Assembly (NCBI GenBank): GCA_030407315.1
Contig: JALQPE010000598.1
Coordinates: 209,240-273,239, forward strand
DNA: 64,000 nt
Reading direction: 5' to 3'
Source of the DNA: Asparagopsis taxiformis
Taxonomy: Eukaryota > Rhodophyta > Florideophyceae > Bonnemaisoniales > Bonnemaisoniaceae
Under the pieces are notes generated by a model. That model made no database searches, was not told the DNA's origin, and saw only the letters and a program-made list of their open reading frames with translations. Within the stretch, counting starts at the first letter, position 1; each line of letters starts with the position of its first letter. Shown piece by piece: positions 12,544 through 20,629 of this stretch. A program made the position numbers and the translations under genes.

Positions 12544-13791
12544 CTAAGCTTGTTGTGGATCAGAATAGGTAAAGCGAATCTGATTAAGACCGACATATCT
12601 CGTTCTAAAGTTGAACAGGTGACAGCAAATTGTCAATAGTCTAAGCCTTTTCGTACAATCCGCAGGCAGTGGAACTTTTAGTCTAGCGAATGGCGCTTTT
12701 ATGGCACGTATGCCCCATTCAGCGCTTTGACGTTCACTTGGCATAATTCTCTGTAGTACGAGATCCACAGCTGCAAGTGGCGCACTTTCAGGTATGTTAG
12801 ATACCTCATTCGTTTTGCGACTACGAACAATCTTTCCGTTCGTTGCTTTTGTATTTGTCACAAAAGCGGAGTCACCTAGTATTGCCATTCCAGGTGGTGT
12901 GAACTCATCAGAGAGTTTAGGGTAGTACAAACCAGATACTGTGGCTATTTTGGTGTCGTGCCAACTACCAGGGTAATTGACAGCTGCATGTATGAGCTCC
13001 CCGAAAAAGTTGAACACAAAAAGGTTCGTCACCTCCACGGATTGAGTGAATCCTTCGAAGTATGCATTCTGGAGGTTTGGCTCTGTATAGTCTGCACAAG
13101 GCATTCTTCCGCCATCAGTTATCCCAAAAACGCCCTCTAAGAGCCTTCCATTCACACGATTACAATGCAAAAGTGAAGATGATTTCTCCATTTCATCATG
13201 TGATGGCCAACGTATTTCACATTCCTTGTTTCGCTGAACAACTCTTTGTAATACCTCCAGGCTATAATCTAACCAAACGCCGAGCGTACTACTCACTATT
13301 CCAAATATAGGGCATAAGCTGTACATCGTCTGGTTTGTTTTGATGTACCACAGGGACATTCCTAGTAAATCAATAGATGATAATAGTGGCTTCCTACCTC
13401 TGACTTTTGGCCCTTGTCGAAATGGACTTCCAAAGTTCAGTTGCCTGCGCTCCGACTCGAACATAGGTAGCAGTTTTTCCAATAAAAGTGCTTTAGTGAA
13501 GTTTGTTGACACCAAAAAGTCTTCATCATTTCCACAGGACAGAATCTTGTTCCACGGTGTAGATGTATCTCCCACAATGGGGCGAATGATTGCACAGCGG
13601 TGATATTTCGAAGGCCTCCTGGAGCGCTTCTGTACCTTCTTTTTTTTCTGCCTCGAACTGTGCTTGTGGATAGCTGCTAACGTAATGGCTAAAGCTGCTG
13701 AGCATGCAGCAACTACCGCTGCAAGACGTTTTTTTCGCCAAGAGAGAATTGGAGACATAATCACTGGTGGGTATCTCGTTGCATATTTCAT
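12544..13791 (-). CDS. HARBI1-like DDE transposase (DDE_Tnp_4) of the PIF/Harbinger element
   Basis: Four hundred fifteen residues from ATG 13791. The DDE_Tnp_4 triad is visible: D226 in GITDGGRMPC, D307 in AILGDSAF and E358 in SAEWGIRAIKAPFARL. NYPGSWHDTKIA is another family block. The N-terminus has a hydrophobic stretch followed by a Lys/Arg-rich patch (about residues 43-63) that could serve nuclear import. The open frame is intact and lies inside matched inverted repeats, so the protein could be functional. It would cut and join the element ends together with the neighbouring Myb-like protein. Confidence 0.9.
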   Translation of the reverse strand: MKYATRYPPVIMSPILSWRKKRLAAVVAACSAALAITLAAIHKHSSRQKKKKVQKRSRRPSKYHRCAIIRPIVGDTSTPWNKILSCGNDEDFLVSTNFTKALLLEKLLPMFESERRQLNFGSPFRQGPKVRGRKPLLSSIDLLGMSLWYIKTNQTMYSLCPIFGIVSSTLGVWLDYSLEVLQRVVQRNKECEIRWPSHDEMEKSSSLLHCNRVNGRLLEGVFGITDGGRMPCADYTEPNLQNAYFEGFTQSVEVTNLFVFNFFGELIHAAVNYPGSWHDTKIATVSGLYYPKLSDEFTPPGMAILGDSAFVTNTKATNGKIVRSRKTNEVSNIPESAPLAAVDLVLQRIMPSERQSAEWGIRAIKAPFARLKVPLPADCTKRLRLLTICCHLFNFRTRYVGLNQIRFTYSDPQQA

Positions 13792-13956
13792 CCATGGCTT
13801 ACCATCAACTTACGGTATAGGGACAGTTTACGGTACGAAACCAAATCTGGCGAAGTGGATCGCCCTTTCAGACCCCGACCCAAATCACCAGATTTGGCGG
13901 AAACTCGCCAAATTTCAGCACTTGTGATTGGTCCAAAGACTGGCGAAGTAGTGGAG

Positions 13957-13977
13957 TGGCGATTTCCGGTTGCTCCC
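13957..13977 (-). repeat. right terminal inverted repeat of the PIF/Harbinger element
   Basis: Reverse complement of the left repeat over 21 bp, followed by ATT at 13978-13980. The subterminal TGGCGAA repeats lie just inside. Confidence 0.92.
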
Positions 13978-14145
13978 ATTCAGTGATCGCTGTTGGAGTG
14001 TACAGTTATGCTCACAAACATTTTCAAATTTAACTACTTTTCAATCCACGCGTAACATATACAAAACGTACCATCATACGCCGCATTCAGATGCACCACC
14101 ATCGACACCGCACCTCCCGCCACGCTAGTCCATCCGTCCACCACA

Positions 14146-15927
14146 ATGAACCCCATCCAACCCGCCGCGACGTCGCACCCCGCACCGACCCGCCCGTCGA
14201 AACGATGGTCTGTCGCCTTGGCGGCGGCGCTGATGAACGCGCTGCAATCCGGCGCGTTCTTCTTCACCCCAACGACACTAATGCCGTTAATCGTCGCCGA
14301 TTTCAGCCTCCCCCTCTCCCTCTCGACCGTTCCAATCGCCATCGGCAAGATAGCCTACGTGCTGCTACTCATACCCGGCGGCATGCTTGTGGATAAATTC
14401 GGCCCGCGTGTGTGTGTATTTCTCGGCGTGTTTGGTCTCGCACTCTTCATGACCATGTACGCTGTTTTTGTCTCGTCGTTTTCATTCCTCGTCGTCATCC
14501 ACGTGCTGCTTGCAACCGTCGCTAGCGTCAGTGGCGTTCCCGTGTATTCCATATTTGTCGCCCAGTGGTTCCATACCGCAATCGGCCTCGCCATGGGGCT
14601 TGTACTCGCCGGGTATTCCGCAGCTGGTACCGCGATTCCCGCCCTGCTTGGTCCCATTGCCGCTGCGTTTGGCTGGCGTGTTGCAATGGGTGTTACCTGT
14701 GCGTTGTTGTGGTGTGTTGCATTGCCGGTTACGTTTTTCTTTCTGCATGAGAATTGTGACGCGCAGACAGATTTCATTGCGGTGAAGACGGAGGATGAAC
14801 AGTGTGCGGAACGTACGCCGTTTCTTTCCAGTGAACAGCATGAGCAAGATGGGGACGTTATGATGGGCTTGGAGCATAATTCATGGACGTTTGTGGGCTT
14901 TGCGTTTTCCTATATTCTGTTGCAGTATTGTTTCGGGTGCTTTAGTGAGAATCTTATGTTCTTGTTGACGCTTGATAATGGTATGTCCCTGTCAGTTGCA
15001 TCCTTGTTTTTCAGTATTTTGAACTTGTCTTCGTTTTCAGCAAAGTTGGTCGGCGGTCACCTTGGGGATAGGTATGATAGATTTCATGTTGCATCAGCAT
15101 CCAGCGGCTTGGCAGCTGTGGGTATCTTATTCTTGTTCATGTCACCTCCCAGTCTAGGAGATGATAATATTCCACACTTGACATCGTCACCACTGGCGTT
15201 TTTGTTGTTTACAATATTATTCGGATTTGGATATGGGGCGACGTTCAACAGCCTGTACGCGCTCACACCCATTGTGTTTGGCAAACGTAATCTAGGCCGT
15301 ACTCAAAGTGCGTTGTTCGGCCTCGGTCTCACTGGAAACGCTATAGGCTCGGTGTTGACCGGTGTGCTGCGCTCGAGATACGGCTCGTATGAACGGGCTT
15401 TTCTCGTTTCCGCTGTTGCATGCATTGCAAATTTTTTTGTATTCAATCTCAATCGATTGACTCTGGGCGGCAGTGTGGAGGGCTTGAAACGTCTGAATGA
15501 GGAGCAGCGAAATGTAATACGAGCAGGCGCGTTGAATGGTATGGAAGAACTAGAAGTGGCGGAAGCTGCAGCCCAACAGCGAGTAGGACTGCTGAGTAAT
15601 GCAGCTTCACCGAATATGTCACCGACAGGTAGCATGTCAGATGAACAAGGTGTGGATTTTATTTTTGGATCTGGAATACAGACGGATAACGGTTTCCCAA
15701 TTGCGAGAGATTGGTCTAGTTCGTCTCTGCGAAACGAGCTTTTGGGCGGTCGCACGCGGTTAGAAAGTGCATCTAGAAGGGCTGGTCGGATGAGAAGATC
15801 GTCTACTTTTGAAGCCATGATTGATTCAGGAATTATTTCGGCTAGTTTGGAATCGGCAGGGTATCTCGGGAAAAAGTCGAGGATTTCACGGAGGAGCTCG
15901 AATGATATGTCTATGAGACTTGAATAA
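14146..15927 (+). CDS. major facilitator superfamily transporter
   Basis: Five hundred ninety-three residues from ATG 14146, which follows the poor coding context of the transposon flank. About 12 hydrophobic segments are visible, six before residue 210 and six between about 245 and 440. The MFS motif A appears as GGMLVDKFGPR after helix 2 and as GGHLGDRYDR after helix 8. VLAGYSAAGTAIPALLGP resembles the oxalate/monocarboxylate branch, but the substrate cannot be deduced. The last about 150 residues form a soluble Ser/Arg-rich tail (SSSLRNELLGG, RISRRSSNDM) that could be regulatory. The N-terminus is short, and there is no strong transit peptide. Confidence 0.85.
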   Translation: MNPIQPAATSHPAPTRPSKRWSVALAAALMNALQSGAFFFTPTTLMPLIVADFSLPLSLSTVPIAIGKIAYVLLLIPGGMLVDKFGPRVCVFLGVFGLALFMTMYAVFVSSFSFLVVIHVLLATVASVSGVPVYSIFVAQWFHTAIGLAMGLVLAGYSAAGTAIPALLGPIAAAFGWRVAMGVTCALLWCVALPVTFFFLHENCDAQTDFIAVKTEDEQCAERTPFLSSEQHEQDGDVMMGLEHNSWTFVGFAFSYILLQYCFGCFSENLMFLLTLDNGMSLSVASLFFSILNLSSFSAKLVGGHLGDRYDRFHVASASSGLAAVGILFLFMSPPSLGDDNIPHLTSSPLAFLLFTILFGFGYGATFNSLYALTPIVFGKRNLGRTQSALFGLGLTGNAIGSVLTGVLRSRYGSYERAFLVSAVACIANFFVFNLNRLTLGGSVEGLKRLNEEQRNVIRAGALNGMEELEVAEAAAQQRVGLLSNAASPNMSPTGSMSDEQGVDFIFGSGIQTDNGFPIARDWSSSSLRNELLGGRTRLESASRRAGRMRRSSTFEAMIDSGIISASLESAGYLGKKSRISRRSSNDMSMRLE

Positions 15928-16197
15928 CTGTTTATGGAAAGGTATGCCAGCAACTAAAGTTGATGTTGCTTATATAACACAACTATATTCCATAATGTTT
16001 GTGTACGTGCTTGGCAGCAGAGAATTTCTGGTACATTCAAGTGAGCGATCGCGCTGGTGCGTCGCCCGACCGGTACTGACGACTAGACTTGGGAAGTTCT
16101 CGCGCGCAGAATATTGTTATGATGACCGTATGGGTAAGTGACAAGCTTGTCAATGATTGCAGATGAAGAAATGACAACTGCTCATTCCAAAATTGGA
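15928..16197. other. convergent intergenic region
   Basis: About 270 bp between the convergent MFS and amidohydrolase genes. No gene is supported; it should carry both 3' ends. Confidence 0.4.
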
Positions 16198-17595
16198 TTA
16201 CAACGTCTGATGAATGGGCAATTTATAGAGTTGAGTGGCATTTTCTGCGAGAATTTTGCGGATGGCCGCTTTGGCCTCCGCTTGACCGAGATCGCCGCTG
16301 ATGACGGACGCTGCAATAACACCAGCAATGACTCGTCGCCCCCAACGTGCCGCGAGGAAAAACACATCCGGAGTTGAATGCGCGTCTGACGAGTAGAGTA
16401 CTTTTGTAATTGGTGCAATCTCCAGTGCTTCGTCGACCACTTTGAACATGCCGCGCACCGACAGCAGTGGAATCGCCAGACCGACGTCCAGATACACCGA
16501 CGGATACGCCGCTGCGAGGTAGGCAGCCTCTCGCGTATACGGCCATGCCGCGTGCAGCAGCACGATTGCAACATCGGGAAACCGTTTAAATACTTGTCGA
16601 AGTAGAACGGGATTGGCATTCTTCAAATCGAGATCCGTGTCCCCAAATCCGCAATGGATCTGAATTGGAATTGCATGGCGTTTGGCAACTTGCAGACCTA
16701 TTCGCACAACACAGTCCACAATCACCTTATCCTCCAGTCGAATCTTTTGTGCCGCTGAACCCTCAGATGCCGACAGTGATGCGTAAGACATTTTCGCCAG
16801 TGCATCTTCAAGGTCTTCATCAGTCCAATCGAGATTCACTGCCAGACCGCTTCTATATGCTGCAATGCTCTTAAAGGACACCACATTCGGTGGCAACGGA
16901 TCCAATCTGGCAGAAAATGCATTTCGAAACTGTTGTGCCCTCAGAGTAGTTCTCGGCTTCTTATCCGGCGAATGCGTATAACTCACCGGGCGCGGCCCTC
17001 TCGACCAGACATGATCTTGATTCTGTCTGACGAGATCGGTCAAAGTTTTCTCAGCCTCCGTCTCTAATCTGAGCACTCTCCTCGCGATCGGCACGTTGAG
17101 CCTGGTGGGAAAGTCGTGCAAATTAACCGGAAGCGCTCCGCGCGGACAGGCGAGACCGTCGTCGATCAACACGGCGGCTATACCAGCGGCGCCGAAGCAG
17201 CGTTTAGCTAGATTCCACGGGCCCATTTCGGCGCGAATGGCCTCGATGGCACGCTCTGTTTCCGCGGGATGGTCCAGTCCGTGGTGGTCGTCGTCGCGAT
17301 GCTCGTCGTCCACATCGTCGCTGGAGGCGGCGCTGGAGTCGCGGAACAGACGCGCATCGGGGAGCACGAGGCCGTGGAGGTCGCGCAACGAGCGGCAGAA
17401 GGCGAGGGTGGCTCGTGCGGCGGACGGGTGGTCATGGGCGGCTTCGGATAGCACTTGCGCGAGCTTGGGCATGGAAAATGTGTTGGTGGTGTGGTCGGGG
17501 ATGCAGAATGGATGCGCGTGATTGTCCACGAGCAGTGTGGCATCGGCGACAGCTTCTAGAGTACTGTGTAAGTCTGTTCGCTGCGGCGGGTCCAT
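16198..17595 (-). CDS. amidohydrolase, FluG N-terminal-domain-like
   Basis: Four hundred sixty-five residues from ATG 17595 (MDPPQRTDLHSTLE). The frame stays open to 17919, but the upstream part overlaps exon 2 of the next gene and looks non-coding. Metal-binding features of the amidohydrolase superfamily are seen: DNHAHPFCIPDH near residue 26, IQIHCGFGDTD near 315, VLLHAAWPY near 355 and the C-terminal YSSDAHSTPDVFFLAARWG with the last metal-binding Asp. This layout resembles the amidohydrolase half of fungal and plant FluG, without the glutamine-synthetase half. An acidic and His-rich insert (DDVDDEHRDDDHH) lies near residue 105. Substrate unknown; probably cytosolic. Confidence 0.85.
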   Translation of the reverse strand: MDPPQRTDLHSTLEAVADATLLVDNHAHPFCIPDHTTNTFSMPKLAQVLSEAAHDHPSAARATLAFCRSLRDLHGLVLPDARLFRDSSAASSDDVDDEHRDDDHHGLDHPAETERAIEAIRAEMGPWNLAKRCFGAAGIAAVLIDDGLACPRGALPVNLHDFPTRLNVPIARRVLRLETEAEKTLTDLVRQNQDHVWSRGPRPVSYTHSPDKKPRTTLRAQQFRNAFSARLDPLPPNVVSFKSIAAYRSGLAVNLDWTDEDLEDALAKMSYASLSASEGSAAQKIRLEDKVIVDCVVRIGLQVAKRHAIPIQIHCGFGDTDLDLKNANPVLLRQVFKRFPDVAIVLLHAAWPYTREAAYLAAAYPSVYLDVGLAIPLLSVRGMFKVVDEALEIAPITKVLYSSDAHSTPDVFFLAARWGRRVIAGVIAASVISGDLGQAEAKAAIRKILAENATQLYKLPIHQTL

Positions 17596-17828
17596 GGCGA
17601 CGTTGCGATGGCCATGGATGAAGAAGGAGGAGGCGGGGGAGGGAAGAAGTGGATTGTTGTAAAGGAAACAGAAGTGTGCTTTTAGGTATGAGAATGATGT
17701 AGGGTTCTTGGATGACTTAGATGAATGGTTCACATTGAAACTGTAGGTATGATAAAACAGCTCTTCGATCAACAGCTCGCAGCTCCGTCGTGCACGGGTG
17801 CGAAATATCCCTAATACGTGTCTTGCAT

Positions 17829-18465
17829 TCATTCGTTCACGGATCGTAAAGCTTCGAGTACAACTGCCCCCGCTGCGGTAGTGAATAAGGTGGCTGAAGA
17901 TGGTGGTGGCGTATTGCAAGTAATGTTAGACAACCTTCCCTTCGTTTCTATATTCTCGATCCAATCATTGCCGCTTACCTGGATATACAGAAAATGTCCA
18001 AACCGGATGTCGCACAATCACGCAGCCACCCACCAGCTCGCAATCGTAGCCCATCGTTCGTTGCACGCCCATCACATCACTGTATGGAACGTTTCCATCG
18101 CCAAAGTACGGTAGTCCACTAGCTGCGTCTGTAATCTCAACCCATGCCTGTGCATCCAATCGATGCACCGCATCTCTTACCAGACGACCCCAGTCGAGAA
18201 ATCGCTCCAACAATCTGTCCTTTTCGCTCGCCTGTTGCTCGCCAAATTCCAGCAGCGGCAGGCTGGATTTCTGAAATGTTGGCACAATGTACAACGTGGT
18301 CGTTTCGTTGATTTTCGCCGCCGGAAACACTGCCTTCAACTCGCGACACAGCGTTTTCGGACATTCATGTACGGAATATTCGAAATCGCTCAGCTTTTTG
18401 CTTGCAGTTGGTGCTAATATTGTGTTGACACCTTTCTTCGGTATGTAACTACCAGCACCTGCCAT
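17829..18465 (-). CDS. MMADHC-like (cblD) cobalamin trafficking protein, two visible exons
   Basis: The long exon runs from ATG 18465 to 17979. A GTAAGC donor follows, and an 84-bp intron (17895... ending at 17894) leads to the last exon 17829-17893, whose frame gives LFTTAAGAVVLEALRSV and a stop. The joined protein is about 184 residues. SGLPYFGDGNVPYSDV, MGYDCELVGGCVIVRHPVW and CPKTLCRELKAVFP match the C-terminal domain of MMADHC, which partners MMACHC and routes cob(II)alamin to methionine synthase or methylmalonyl-CoA mutase. The first about 100 residues of the human protein have no counterpart, so a 5' exon may lie upstream. Coding-like sequence in another frame at about 18490-18600 hints at this. 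The family call is by motif only. Confidence 0.7.
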
Positions 18466-18956
18466 ATCGATTCGTTCATCCTCAAACCGATCCGGCTTCA
18501 AGCCGTGGAAGAGTGTGAACCATAGAATGCACCGCACAATCGGGATTTACAAACCGATCAGGATTTACACCGGACCACGTGTCCAGCTTTGCAACGTCAT
18601 CACAACTCAACGGCGGAGATCGATTGCGCGCTTGCAGTGCGCCCCGCTATGACTGGCCAGATCTACTGCCGCCGTCTGTGCACCGAATGAAAAGTGTTAT
18701 CATACCGCAGCGAGATGGACCATGAAATTTGAAAATATTTCTCATACTGAATCTATGTTACGCTCACCACAAAATATCGTGTGCTCAGTTGCGGCGCCAC
18801 GCGCGCTCGTCGACATGTAGAGATACACATATCTGGTCGCCAGCTTTATCCGCCACCAATCCGCTCGACCATATAGACACTCATTGTATTCAATTGCATC
18901 TCATCCTATCGCATCTCCCTCATCCTCTCCCACCCGTCTATCAATTCGATTTCCAA
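18466..18956. promoter_or_regulatory. divergent region between the MMADHC-like gene and the phosphate translocator
   Basis: About 490 bp. It may include an unrecognised first exon of the minus-strand gene near 18490-18600. The remainder should hold two outward promoters. A pyrimidine-rich leader (about 18870-18950) precedes the translocator ATG. Confidence 0.4.
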
Positions 18957-20126
18957 ATGCTGTCCGCATTCATCCCCGTCACCGCCCGGCCGCTCGCCAA
19001 TCGCGCCACCCACCAACGCCTCGCCCTCCAGTCACGCTCCGCCCCATTGCGTCACACCTGTTTCGTCCGGCCCATTGTCCAACCGCCAATTGAACAACTT
19101 CATTCGCGTTCACTAATCCGTGCCAGTGCTGCAGATACATCATCATCGTCCCCTCCAGTTCCAGCTCCCGCTGAAAAGTCAAACACTCTCAAGGTCGGTT
19201 TCTACATCTTCCTCTGGTATGCATTCAACATTGTCTACAACATTTCCAACAAAAAGGTCCTCAACTGGTTCCCAGTTCCGTGGTTTGTCTCGTGGTTCCA
19301 GCTTCTCGTCGGCTGTTTTTACGTGCTCCCCCTCTGGGCATTGCGTATCCGTAAGGCACCCACCGTGCCCCGCGAGGCAGTAAATACTCTCTTGCCAATT
19401 TCCATCGGACATGTCATCGGACACGTCAGTACAGTGGTATCGTTGGGAGCAGTCGCAGTTTCGTTCACTCATGTCGTCAAGTCCATGGAACCATTTGTGA
19501 ATGTCATTGGCTCTGCTGTTTTCCTCCAGTCGATATTCCCATTCCCTGTTTACGCGTCCCTGCTACCTGTTGTAGCTGGTGTGGTGATGGCATCCGTGTC
19601 AGAAGTCTCCTTCACCTGGCTCGGATTCCTGTCTGCAATGACCTCCAACTTTGCCTTTACCGCTCGTAATATTTTCTCAAAGCTCTCCATGAACAAGCCC
19701 AAGGGTGACAATATGGGACCTGCAAATCTCTTTGCTGTACTGTCCATCATGTCCACTATTTTGCTCGCACCCGTCGCGCTCATCATGGATAACCCCGTAA
19801 AGCTGCAAAAAGCATGGTGGGCAGCAACGACCGGCGCAACCGCTGTTGTCACTGCCCCGAAGCTTCTCGGTGGTCTGTTAATTTCCGGTCTGTTCTTCTA
19901 TCTCTACCAAGAGGTCGCATTTAAAGCTCTGGACTCGGTTCATCCCATCACTCATGCCGTAGCGAACACTGTGAAACGTGTGGTAATCATTGTCACGTCT
20001 GTCTTTGTGTTCCAGAACCCTGTCACGAAGGCTAATGCGATTGGCTCGGCCATCGCCTTGCTGGGTGTGTTGCTGTATTCTATCACCAAGAACTACTTTC
20101 CGGAGAAGAAAGCAAAGCAGGCATAA
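18957..20126 (+). CDS. plastid phosphate/triose-phosphate translocator family
   Basis: Three hundred eighty-nine residues from ATG 18957 (MLSAFIPVTARP). The frame is open upstream to 18729, but the pyrimidine-rich sequence there looks like a leader. Residues 1-75 are rich in Arg, Ser and Pro and lack acids, as in a plastid transit peptide. The membrane part follows the TPT/PPT/GPT pattern: YAFNIVYNISNKKVLNWFP, VKSMEPFVNVIGSAVFLQ, FTARNIFSKLSMNKPKG and SVHPITHAVANTVKRVVII, giving about 8-10 helices. It exchanges phosphate for phosphorylated C3, C5 or C6 compounds across the inner plastid envelope. Which subfamily it belongs to cannot be fixed by eye. No frame damage. Confidence 0.9.
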   Translation: MLSAFIPVTARPLANRATHQRLALQSRSAPLRHTCFVRPIVQPPIEQLHSRSLIRASAADTSSSSPPVPAPAEKSNTLKVGFYIFLWYAFNIVYNISNKKVLNWFPVPWFVSWFQLLVGCFYVLPLWALRIRKAPTVPREAVNTLLPISIGHVIGHVSTVVSLGAVAVSFTHVVKSMEPFVNVIGSAVFLQSIFPFPVYASLLPVVAGVVMASVSEVSFTWLGFLSAMTSNFAFTARNIFSKLSMNKPKGDNMGPANLFAVLSIMSTILLAPVALIMDNPVKLQKAWWAATTGATAVVTAPKLLGGLLISGLFFYLYQEVAFKALDSVHPITHAVANTVKRVVIIVTSVFVFQNPVTKANAIGSAIALLGVLLYSITKNYFPEKKAKQA

Positions 20127-20629
20127 TTTGCCTCTCGCGTGTTATCATAGCATTTGACCCTTGTTGAAAGGATGGGTGCTGTCGGTGAGATGGGGAATCG
20201 TGAATACATTTCTCAATTGAACAGCCGGGACACGGCCAATTTGCACGGAGTAATGTGTTTGTCGATGCGCCTCGCACGGTCTGATTGTATGCAGTCATGT
20301 TGGTTTTTGGTCAAGTGGACATAGACATACGTACTCATAGACTTCTCGTTTGCATAATGCCGTCTGACACGCTTTTCTGATGCACGACCGGCTCGTTTCG
20401 CTTTTGGAGGGTAAGGTAACAACTGCTTACGTCACGGTAGACCTAGAAAACGAGACAACCTTTACATGGTCACTGTGTCCGATATAAACCAATTGCTGAT
20501 TTCGTATCCGGGATTAAATTTGTTCTACAACAATTACAGCTGACCTACCTATCTACATTTGTCCTTATGTACATTCAAAGCTTAGCCCAAACGCTTTGTA
20601 CAACTCCATCCTGCTTCGAAAAATACTAG
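20127..20629. other. convergent intergenic region
   Basis: About 500 bp between the convergent translocator and COP1 genes. A 69-codon minus ORF (20213-20422) contains a basic stretch (KAKRAGRASEKRVRRHY), but I could not link it to a gene. Nothing else is supported. Confidence 0.4.

Larger units (their letters stand above)
11422..13977. mobile_element. PIF/Harbinger DNA transposon, apparently complete
   Basis: A 2556-bp element with perfect 21-bp terminal inverted repeats (11422-11442 and 13957-13977, starting GGGAGCAACCGGAAATCGCC) and a 3-bp target duplication ATT on both sides (11419-11421 and 13978-13980). Inside are two convergent ORFs, a Myb/SANT-like protein (+) and a HARBI1-like transposase (-), both uninterrupted. 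This two-gene layout and the 3-bp duplication are characteristic of PIF/Harbinger elements. The TGGCGAA motif recurs near the right end (13848, 13891, 13941) and may bind the Myb-like protein. Confidence 0.92.

Noticed and set aside
15303..15953. 216-codon minus-strand ORF
   Set aside because: Shadow of the MFS transporter's C-terminal part.
20213..20422. Small basic minus-strand ORF (KAKRAGRASEKRVRRHY)
   Set aside because: Suggestive of a ribosomal or splicing protein fragment, but no exon joins gave a recognisable protein.
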